Shown one piece after another: positions 57,713 through 64,000 of a DNA stretch of 64,000 bases. The position numbers and the translations under genes are program-made. Location of the stretch: the NCBI GenBank assembly GCA_044225675.1, contig JBGAIH010000004.1:62001-126000 (forward strand). Reading direction: 5' to 3'. This stretch comes from JACMQX01 sp044225675 (GTDB taxonomy: Bacteria; Pseudomonadota; Gammaproteobacteria; Burkholderiales; Burkholderiaceae_C). Each line of letters begins with the position of its first letter. The first letter of the stretch is position 1. A model generated the notes under the pieces. It did no database searches. It was not told where the DNA came from and was given only the letters and a program-made list of their open reading frames with translations.

Positions 57713-58813
57713 ATGAGTGAGTTCTCGCCGGTCGCCGCACGCCCCGCGCCCGCGCGGGCCGGCGGACTCGTGTTCTGGCTGCGCCGCAATCTCGCGGGCG
57801 ACTGGCTCAATCTGCTGACCACCGTGGTGCTGCTGCTGGTCGGCGGCTGGCTGCTGGCGCACTTCGCGTCCTGGGCTTTGCCGCACGCCGTGTTCCGGGC
57901 CGATGCCGACGCCTGCCAGGCCGCGCGGGGCGTGGGCGCCTGCTGGGGCGTGGTGGCCGAGAAGCACCGGATCATCATCTTTGGACGCTATCCGTTTGCC
58001 GAGCAGTGGCGTCCATTGGTGGCCACGCTGCTGCTCATGGGGCTCGTGCTCGCCAGCTGCGTGAGGCTGTTCTGGAGCCGCTGGCTGCTCGCAGCCTGGG
58101 TGCTGGGCTTCGCGGCCTTCCTGGTGCTGATGCGGGGCGGCTGGTTCGGTCTGTCGCGGGTCGGGACCGACCTGTGGGGCGGCCTGCCGCTGACCATTCT
58201 GCTCGTCACCGCCTCGCTGGCCATGGCCTTCCCGCTGGCGGTGCTGGTGGCGCTGGGGCGGCGCTCGCCCATGCCGGCGGTGCGCACGGTCTGCGTCACC
58301 TATGTGGAACTGGTGCGCGGCGTCCCGCTGATCTCGGTGCTGTTCATGGCGAGCTTCATGTTCCCGCTGCTGCTGCCGGCGGGCACCAACCCTGACGTGC
58401 TGGTCCGCGTGATTGCCGGCATCACGCTGTTCGCGGCGGCCTACATGGCCGAGGTGATCCGGGGCGGCCTGCAGTCGATCCCGACGGGCCAGTACGAGGC
58501 CGCCGCCACGCTGGGCCTGGGCTACTGGAAGACCCAGCGCCTGATCGTGCTGCCACAGGCCCTCGCGACGGTGCTGCCCGGGCTCATGAACAACTTCATC
58601 GCGATCTTCAAGGACACCTCGCTCGTCACCATCGTGAGCCTGTACGAGCTGACCGGTGCGCTCGGGCTGGCCCTCAACGGCGATCCGAACTGGCGGCCCT
58701 TCAAGATCGAAGGCTACCTCTTCATCATGGCCGTGTACTTCGTTTTCTGTTTCTCGATGTCGCGCTATTCGCTGTGGGTGGAGCGCAGGCTCCAGCGCAG
58801 CCGCGCGCACTGA
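57713..58813 (+). CDS. aapM: General L-amino acid ABC transporter permease
   Basis: A 366-residue membrane protein, partner of AapQ. The coupling motif is QYEAAATLGLGYWKTQRLIVLPQAL (partial); VELVRGVPLISVLFMASFMFPLLLP (partial) and DTSLVTIVSLYELTGAL are family features. About eight hydrophobic segments are present. It lies between aapQ and aapP in one operon. Confidence 0.95.
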   Translation: MSEFSPVAARPAPARAGGLVFWLRRNLAGDWLNLLTTVVLLLVGGWLLAHFASWALPHAVFRADADACQAARGVGACWGVVAEKHRIIIFGRYPFAEQWRPLVATLLLMGLVLASCVRLFWSRWLLAAWVLGFAAFLVLMRGGWFGLSRVGTDLWGGLPLTILLVTASLAMAFPLAVLVALGRRSPMPAVRTVCVTYVELVRGVPLISVLFMASFMFPLLLPAGTNPDVLVRVIAGITLFAAAYMAEVIRGGLQSIPTGQYEAAATLGLGYWKTQRLIVLPQALATVLPGLMNNFIAIFKDTSLVTIVSLYELTGALGLALNGDPNWRPFKIEGYLFIMAVYFVFCFSMSRYSLWVERRLQRSRAH

Positions 58814-58849
58814 CATTCTTCTCATCGACCTTCTTCAGGACCCCTGCCC

Positions 58850-59596
58850 GTGAGTGACGACGCCATCATCCGATTCGAGAAGGTCAACAAGTGGTATGGC
58901 AACGGCTACCACGTGCTGCGCGACGTCGACCTGTCCGTGCGCAGCGGTGAGCGGATCGTGATCTGCGGGCCGTCGGGCTCGGGCAAGTCCACGCTGATCC
59001 GCTGCATCAACCGGCTGGAGGAGCACCAGGAAGGCCGCATCGTCGTGGACGGCACGGAACTGACCGACGACGTTCGCGCCACAGAAGCCGTGCGGCGCAA
59101 GGTCGGCATGGTGTTCCAGCAGTTCAACCTGTTTCCGCACCTGACGGTGCTGGAGAATCTCACGCTCTCGCCGATCTGGGTGGGCAAGGTGGCGAAGAAG
59201 GACGCCGAAGCGCGCGCCATGCAGCAGCTCGAACGTGTGCGCATCGCCGAGCAGGCCGGCAAGTACCCGCTGCAATTGTCAGGCGGCCAGCAGCAGCGCG
59301 TGGCCATCGCGCGGGCCCTGTGCCTGACGCCGCGCATCATGCTGTTCGACGAGCCGACCTCGGCGCTCGACCCCGAGATGATCAGCGAGGTGCTGGACGT
59401 GATGATCGAACTGGCGGGGCAGGGCATCACCATGGTCTGCGTCACGCATGAAATGGGCTTTGCGCGCGCGGTGGCCGACCGTGTGCTGTTCATGGACCAG
59501 GGGCAGATCGTCGAGCAGAACGCGCCGGCCGAGTTCTTCGCCAACCCGCGCCATGAGCGCACGCGGGAGTTTCTGGCCAAGATCATCGGGCATTGA
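58850..59596 (+). CDS. aapP: General L-amino acid ABC transporter ATPase
   Basis: A 248-residue ATPase starting at GTG 58850. Walker A is GPSGSGKST, the signature LSGGQQQR, Walker B RIMLFDEPTSALD, and the switch His is in CVTHEMGF. It energises AapJQM. It ends 68 bases from the convergent livF gene, with a short stem-loop between. Confidence 0.96.
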   Translation: MSDDAIIRFEKVNKWYGNGYHVLRDVDLSVRSGERIVICGPSGSGKSTLIRCINRLEEHQEGRIVVDGTELTDDVRATEAVRRKVGMVFQQFNLFPHLTVLENLTLSPIWVGKVAKKDAEARAMQQLERVRIAEQAGKYPLQLSGGQQQRVAIARALCLTPRIMLFDEPTSALDPEMISEVLDVMIELAGQGITMVCVTHEMGFARAVADRVLFMDQGQIVEQNAPAEFFANPRHERTREFLAKIIGH

Positions 59597-59639
59597 CGCG
59601 GCTCGGGCGCCGCTGTTTCGCAGGGAGACACATGGGCCT

Positions 59640-59657
59640 GCTGGCGTCTTCGCCAGC
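59640..59657. terminator. Stem-loop between convergent aapP and livF
   Basis: GCTGGCG (59640-59646) pairs with CGCCAGC (59651-59657) around a TCTT loop. There is no strong T-run. Its position between converging operons suggests a bidirectional terminator. Confidence 0.5.
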
Positions 59658-59664
59658 GCGGCGG

Positions 59665-60417
59665 TCAGACCCCCAGGTACTGCTCCAGCAGATGCGGCTG
59701 CGCCAGCAGCTCGGCCGAGCTGCCCGCGAACACCACCTCACCCTTGACCAGGATCAGGTTGCGGTCGGTGATGCGCGTCACGTGCTTCCAGTTCTTGTCG
59801 ACGATGACGGAGCTGATGCCGGTCTCGCGGATCAGCTCGCAGATGCGCCAGATCTCGCGGGCGATGAGCGGCGCCAGGCCTTCGGTGGCCTCGTCGAGGA
59901 TGAGCACGTCGGGGTTGGTCATGAGCGCGCGGCCGATGGTGAGCATCTGCTGCTCGCCGCCCGACAGCTGCTGGCCGCCGTGGCCGAGCCGCTCCTTGAG
60001 GCGCGGGAAGGTCTCGAGCACGCGCTCATAGGTCCAGTCGCGCTGGCCGCGCGTGCCGGGGCGCGCCGCCATCTTGAGGTTCTCGACCACGCTCAGGTTG
60101 CCGAAGATGCCCCGGCCCTCGGGCACGTAGGCAACGCCGGCCTGCGCGATCTCGTAGGGCGCGCGGCCCGTCATGTCGCGCCCGGCGACCGACACCGTGC
60201 CGGCACGGGGGCGCACCAGACCCATGATGCTCTTGAGCAGGGTGCTCTTGCCCATGCCGTTGCGGCCCATGAGGCCGATGGTTTCGCCGCGGGCGACCGA
60301 GAAGTCAATGCCGCGCAGGATGTGGCTGGCGCCGTAGTAGGTGTGGATGCCGCGTGCATCGATCAGCAGCTCGGCCGCGGCCGGCGCTGGCTTCGGGCTC
60401 GTGTTCGGAGACGTCAT
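59665..60417 (-). CDS. livF: Branched-chain amino acid ABC transporter ATPase LivF
   Basis: A 250-residue ATPase. Walker A is GRNGMGKST, the signature LSGGEQQM and Walker B DVLILDEATEGLAP. HTYYGASHILRGIDF and VAYVPEGRGIFGNL are LivF hallmarks. It ends the liv operon and acts with LivG. Four bases separate it from livG. Confidence 0.95.
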   Translation of the reverse strand: MTSPNTSPKPAPAAAELLIDARGIHTYYGASHILRGIDFSVARGETIGLMGRNGMGKSTLLKSIMGLVRPRAGTVSVAGRDMTGRAPYEIAQAGVAYVPEGRGIFGNLSVVENLKMAARPGTRGQRDWTYERVLETFPRLKERLGHGGQQLSGGEQQMLTIGRALMTNPDVLILDEATEGLAPLIAREIWRICELIRETGISSVIVDKNWKHVTRITDRNLILVKGEVVFAGSSAELLAQPHLLEQYLGV

Positions 60418-60420
60418 GGC

Positions 60421-61239
60421 TCAGTGTTCCTCGCCGAGATAGGCCGCCTGCACGCCGGCATCCGCGCGCACGGCCGCGGGTGCGCCGCTGGCGATCACCT
60501 GGCCATTGACCATGACGGTGAGGTGATCGGCGAGGGCGAACACCGCATCCATGTCGTGCTCCACGAGCATGATGGCGTGGTCGGGCTTGATGCGCAGCAG
60601 CAGCTCGACCATGCGCTCGGCTTCGGCCACGCCCATGCCGGCCAGCGGCTCGTCGAGCAGCACGACGGCCGGCTCCGTGGCCAGCGTCATCGCGATCTCC
60701 AGCTGGCGCTGCTCGCCGTGGCTGATGGTGCCTGCGATGGCGTGGCGGCGCGCGCCGAGTCCGGCCAGTTCGATGGCTTTTTCCGCACGCTCATTGGCGG
60801 GCCGATGGCGGTCCGCCAGCGCGAGCCAGCGCATCGGATTCCACGGCTGCTGGGCCCGGCGCGACTGGGCTGCCAGACGCACGTTGTCCCACACGCTGAA
60901 GGGCGCGAAGATGTTGGTCTTCTGGTAGCTGCGGCCCAGGCGCTGGCGCGAGATCCGCTCGGGCGACCAGCCGGTCACGTCGCGCCCGGCCAGCGTGATG
61001 CTGCCCGACGTCGGGGGCAGATCGCCCGACAGCAGGTTGGTCAGGGTCGACTTGCCGGCACCGTTGGGGCCGATCACCGCATGGATGCGGCTGCGCCAGA
61101 AGTCCACCGAGACATCGTTGACGGCGGCCAGGCCGCCGAAGCGCTTGGTCAGGCCGCAGGCTGACATCAGCACCTCGGCAACGGGCGCGGCTGGCAAGGT
61201 CGCAGCCGGAGAGCCTGCAGGGGTCATGCCGTCATGCAT
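60421..61239 (-). CDS. livG: Branched-chain amino acid ABC transporter ATPase LivG
   Basis: A 272-residue ATPase. Walker A is GPNGAGKST, the signature region ISHGEQRQLEIA, Walker B AVVLLDEPLAGM, and the switch His is in LVEHDMDAVF. The C-terminal end AAYLGEEH is typical. ATG 61239 overlaps the livM stop by eight bases; a second ATG lies four codons on. Confidence 0.95.
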   Translation of the reverse strand: MHDGMTPAGSPAATLPAAPVAEVLMSACGLTKRFGGLAAVNDVSVDFWRSRIHAVIGPNGAGKSTLTNLLSGDLPPTSGSITLAGRDVTGWSPERISRQRLGRSYQKTNIFAPFSVWDNVRLAAQSRRAQQPWNPMRWLALADRHRPANERAEKAIELAGLGARRHAIAGTISHGEQRQLEIAMTLATEPAVVLLDEPLAGMGVAEAERMVELLLRIKPDHAIMLVEHDMDAVFALADHLTVMVNGQVIASGAPAAVRADAGVQAAYLGEEH

Positions 61240-62242
61240 CGGGCGCTCCCTTGCCGCGCAGGCGGGCCACCATGCCCAGCAGGCCCTGCGGCGCGAAGGT
61301 GACGATGAGCACGATGAAGATGCCCATCGACAATTGCCAGTGCTTGCCGATGTTGACGCTGCCCAGCGTGGGCAGGTCCTTGAACACGTGCAGCAGGTAC
61401 TCGAAGGCGAAGGCGCCGACGATGGCGCCGGCGAAGTTGCCCATGCCGCCGAGGATGACCATCATGATCGCGTGCGCACTCATGTGAAAGCCCATCAGCT
61501 CGGGATTCACGTAGCCGGTCTGGGCGCCCCAGAGGTAGCCTGCGAGGCCGGCCAGCGCGCCGGCCAGCGTGAAGGCCGACAGCTTGTGCCCGAAGGTGCC
61601 GAAGCCGATCGCGCGCATGCGATGCTCGTTGACGCGGATGCCCGCCAGGGCCCGGCCGAACGGGCTCCACAGCAGGCGCCGCAGAAAGAAGTACACCGCC
61701 AGCAGCAGCGCCAGCGTGAACCAGTAGAGCGTCGCCTTGTGCTCCAGGTCGAACGGCGTCCAGCCGCCGATCGATGCGTCGGGCTTGAAGTTGATGTAGA
61801 GCCCGTCGGAGCCGCCCAGCACCTTGTTGTCGAAGAACAGGTAGAACACCATCTGGGCGAACGCCATGGTCACCATGATGAAGTAGATGCCATGGGTGCG
61901 CACCACGAAGAAGCCGATCACCAGCGCCGCCAGGCCCGAGGCCAGCACCGCCACCGGCAACGTCCACCACAGGCTCACGGGCTCGCCGGCCGGCGTGAGG
62001 AAGGCGAGGGCGTAGCCCGCCAGGCCGAAGTAGGCCGCGTGGCCGAGCGAGACCAGGCCGGTGACGCCCTGCAGCAGGTCCAGGCTCATGGCGAAGATGG
62101 CCATGATCATCATGCGCGTGACCATCTGCACGTAGAAATCGGTGCCCACGAAGGGGAAGGCCGCAAGCGCGACGAGGCCGAGCACGAGCACGACCCGCAC
62201 GCTTGGCGGCAGGCGCTCCAGATTGGCTTTGGCGGCGCTCAT
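61232..62242 (-). CDS. livM: Branched-chain amino acid ABC transporter permease LivM
   Basis: A 336-residue membrane protein with about ten helices. Family motifs are LQGVTGLVSLGHAAYFGLAGYA (partial), SPFGRALAGIRVNEHRMRAIGF (partial) and MMVILGGMGNFAGAIVGAF. It pairs with LivH as the channel. Confidence 0.95.
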   Translation of the reverse strand: MSAAKANLERLPPSVRVVLVLGLVALAAFPFVGTDFYVQMVTRMMIMAIFAMSLDLLQGVTGLVSLGHAAYFGLAGYALAFLTPAGEPVSLWWTLPVAVLASGLAALVIGFFVVRTHGIYFIMVTMAFAQMVFYLFFDNKVLGGSDGLYINFKPDASIGGWTPFDLEHKATLYWFTLALLLAVYFFLRRLLWSPFGRALAGIRVNEHRMRAIGFGTFGHKLSAFTLAGALAGLAGYLWGAQTGYVNPELMGFHMSAHAIMMVILGGMGNFAGAIVGAFAFEYLLHVFKDLPTLGSVNIGKHWQLSMGIFIVLIVTFAPQGLLGMVARLRGKGAPDA

Positions 62243-62273
62243 CGGCCGGCTCCCGGGGCGGTCTTGGATTGCA

Positions 62274-63137
62274 TCATTGTTTGAACAGCCCCTCGGGCTT
62301 CCAGAGCAGCACGGCGGCCATCAGCATGTAGACCAGCATCCCGGCCACCTGAGGCAGCAGGACCTTACCGAAGGTGTCGACCAGGCCGACGAGCAGTGCG
62401 GCGATCAGCGCGCCCCGCACCGAGCCGATGCCGCCGATCACCACGACCACGAAGCACATGATAAGCACCTGCGAGCCCATGTTGGGATAGACGCTCGAGA
62501 CGGGCGCGGCCACCATGCCGGCCACCGCCGCGAGCGCGACGCCGAGCGCGAAGACGATGGCGTGGATCAGCCGGATGTTCACGCCCAGGGCCTCGGTCAT
62601 GTCGCGGTTGAAGGCGCCGGCGCGGATCTTCATGCCCAGGCGGGTCTTGTTGATCAGCAGGTACAGGCCGATCGCCAGCGCGATGCACACGCCCGAGATG
62701 AAGAGGCGGTAGACCGGGTAGGACAGCGTGTCGGTCAGCGGAATCGAGGCCGACAGGGCCTGCGGGATGGTCACGCCGTGCACGTCGTCGCCCCAGAGCA
62801 GCGAGCGCATCTCCTCGAAGATGTAGATCAGGCCAAAGGTCAGCAGCACCTGGTCGAGGTGGTCGCGATGATAGAAGTGGCGAAACAGCAGGCGCTCCAG
62901 CGCGAGGCCGAAGGCCACCGACAGCACCGCGCCGCCCAGGATCGCGAGCGTGAGGCTGCCGAACAGGCCCGACAGCGAGTAGGCCAGGTAGGCGCCGAGC
63001 ATGTAGAAGCTTCCATGGGCGAGGTTGACCACGCCCATGATGCCGAAGATCAGCGTCAGGCCGGCAGCCAGCATGAACAGCAGCAGCCCGTACTGGACGC
63101 TGTTGAGAAGCTGGATGAGGAAATTGGCAATGTCCAT
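62274..63137 (-). CDS. livH: Branched-chain amino acid ABC transporter permease LivH
   Basis: A 287-residue membrane protein. Motifs are QLLNSVQYGLLLFMLAAGLTLIFG (partial), GVVNLAHGSFYMLGAY, KIRAGAFNRDMTEALGVN and VVVIGGIGSVRGALIAALLVG (partial). It is the first liv gene here and starts 38 bases after the lysE-type gene on the same strand. No periplasmic binding protein gene lies inside this operon. Confidence 0.95.
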   Translation of the reverse strand: MDIANFLIQLLNSVQYGLLLFMLAAGLTLIFGIMGVVNLAHGSFYMLGAYLAYSLSGLFGSLTLAILGGAVLSVAFGLALERLLFRHFYHRDHLDQVLLTFGLIYIFEEMRSLLWGDDVHGVTIPQALSASIPLTDTLSYPVYRLFISGVCIALAIGLYLLINKTRLGMKIRAGAFNRDMTEALGVNIRLIHAIVFALGVALAAVAGMVAAPVSSVYPNMGSQVLIMCFVVVVIGGIGSVRGALIAALLVGLVDTFGKVLLPQVAGMLVYMLMAAVLLWKPEGLFKQ

Positions 63138-63175
63138 GGTGTCGGTCGAAGGGTGTCCTGGCGCGGCAGAGGTGT

Positions 63176-63847
63176 TCAGCCGTGGCGCCGGGTCATCAGC
63201 AGCAGCCCGCCCATGAGGGTGAACAGGCCGCCCGAGATGCGGTTGATCCAGCGCACGGTGCCGCTCTGACGCAAGACCGGTGCCAGCCTGGCGACGCCCA
63301 GCGCGCAGCCGGTGAGCACGGTGGCCTCCAGCGCCACGAAGGTCAGCGCCAGGATGGCGAACTGCGGTGCAATGGCGTGCGCCGGATCGAGGAACTGGGG
63401 AAAGAACGCCGCGAAGAACAGCACCGCCTTGGGATTGCTGGCCCCGACGAGAAAGCCCTGCGAATAGAAAGCGCGCAGGGCCGAAGGACCGGGCATGCGC
63501 GAGGCGCTGGCGTGCACGTCTGCGCGAGCGTCGGCGTCACCGTCAGCCGGCGCCAGCGGGGCCGCACTGCTGCGAAAGGTCCGGATGCCAAGCCAGATCA
63601 GGTACGCCGCACCCGCGATCTTGAGTGTGGTGAAGGCGGCCTCCGAAGCCGCCAGCAAGGCCCCCAGGCCCATGGCGGACAGCAGCATCACGCCCAGCAC
63701 GGCAGTGATCGCGCCGGCCACGGCCGTCATGGCACGGCGCGGGCCATGGTTGACCGAATGCGTCATGCACATCAGCATGGTCGGGCCCGGCGTGAGGATC
63801 AGCAGCAGCACGGCTGCAACGTACAGCAGGTAGGTGGCGAGAGTCAT
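63176..63847 (-). CDS. LysE/RhtB family amino acid exporter
   Basis: A 223-residue membrane protein with about six helices. The N-terminal motif LLLILTPGPTMLMCMTHSVNHG (partial) matches the LysE/RhtB signature, with KIAGAAYLIWLGIRTFRS and FLVGASNPKAVLFFAAFFPQF (partial). Such proteins export amino acids such as homoserine, threonine or lysine. It lies immediately upstream of livH. Confidence 0.92.
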   Translation of the reverse strand: MTLATYLLYVAAVLLLILTPGPTMLMCMTHSVNHGPRRAMTAVAGAITAVLGVMLLSAMGLGALLAASEAAFTTLKIAGAAYLIWLGIRTFRSSAAPLAPADGDADARADVHASASRMPGPSALRAFYSQGFLVGASNPKAVLFFAAFFPQFLDPAHAIAPQFAILALTFVALEATVLTGCALGVARLAPVLRQSGTVRWINRISGGLFTLMGGLLLMTRRHG

Positions 63848-63861
63848 GAAACGGCGGCTTC

Positions 63862-63891
63862 AAAAAAAAGCGGGAGGTCCGTCCTCCCGCT
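63862..63891 (-). terminator. Rho-independent terminator
   Basis: Read on the minus strand, a perfect nine-base-pair stem (AGCGGGAGG / CCTCCCGCT, 63869-63877 and 63883-63891) with a five-base loop is followed by eight T residues. It closes transcription of the gene at 63917 and separates it from the lysE-liv unit. Confidence 0.92.
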
Positions 63892-63916
63892 GGCCTGGGG
63901 CCGTGCGCGGTGCGCG

Positions 63917-64000
63917 TCAGCCCATCCGGCAGCCGGCGCCGCTGTCGGCCAGCGCCTTGGCGGCGATGCCGATCACCTTGTTCTCGCGGTTCTCGACCAC
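63917..64000 (-). CDS. 3' end of an unidentified gene (5' part beyond window)
   Basis: The last 27 codons of a minus-strand frame read VVENRENKVIGIAAKALADS and end GAGCRMG, followed by TGA and the terminator at 63862-63891. The position upstream of liv genes would suit a branched-chain amino acid binding protein, but the fragment is too short to assign. Confidence 0.55.
   Translation of the reverse strand: MVENRENKVIGIAAKALADSGAGCRMG

Overview
The window is a GC-rich bacterial chromosome segment with tightly packed genes. It most likely comes from a betaproteobacterium of the order Burkholderiales. Comamonadaceae or Alcaligenaceae fit best because of the two Bug/TctC-type periplasmic binding proteins, the aap and liv amino-acid ABC transporters, the pobA/IclR pair and the acyl-CoA metabolism genes. 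No rRNA, tRNA, CRISPR array, transposase or prophage gene was seen.

Layout. 1-1733: two minus-strand regulators, a MarR-GNAT fusion cut by the left edge and a GntR/FCD regulator. 1963-10153: a plus-strand operon divergent from the GntR gene, holding a Bug protein, a small membrane protein, an M29-like metallohydrolase with a Cys-Cys tail, a complete Fbp-type ABC transporter and an enolase-superfamily enzyme. Two identical perfect palindromes lie between regulator and operon. 10158-13529: minus-strand beta-oxidation pair (thiolase, then hydratase/3-hydroxyacyl-CoA dehydrogenase) under a palindrome that overlaps its promoter. 13614-16037: an isolated 807-residue protein of unknown family, less GC-rich than its surroundings, with an internally duplicated module. 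16273-20232: acyl-CoA dehydrogenase, chromate transporter, a small lipoprotein and a cupredoxin. 20345-27046: GST, alpha/beta hydrolase, FHA protein, dienelactone hydrolase, VTT membrane protein, SUI1/YciH, a GIY-YIG-like protein, TrxC, two small unknown genes and phosphatidylserine synthase. 27063-35749: CoA-transferase, LLM flavin oxidoreductase, a small secreted protein, phosphatidylserine decarboxylase, PhoD-type phosphatase and an orphan sensor kinase. 35750-36888: a two-gene arsenic unit (arsI, arsC) behind an ArsR-like operator. 36947-40244: serB and a YgiQ-type radical SAM protein. 40458-44942: an FAD oxidoreductase, a winged-helix/TPR regulator and a divergent propeller-like protein. 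45064-50234: AraC regulator, EamA transporter, GAF/degenerate GGDEF protein, MaoC-like dehydratase and a second Bug protein. 50290-52361: pobA and its divergent IclR regulator. 52358-55264: a second orphan sensor kinase. 55457-59596: aapJQMP. 59665-63847: livFGMH and a LysE-type exporter (minus strand). 63917-64000: the 3' end of an unidentified minus-strand gene followed by a strong terminator.

The genes describe an aerobic heterotroph living on aromatic acids, fatty acids, amino acids and carboxylates, with chromate and organoarsenical defences. The most unusual parts are the isolated 13614-16037 gene, the GntR-controlled uptake and catabolism operon of unknown substrate, the 40458-44942 cluster, and several regulatory palindromes and short tandem repeats beside start codons.
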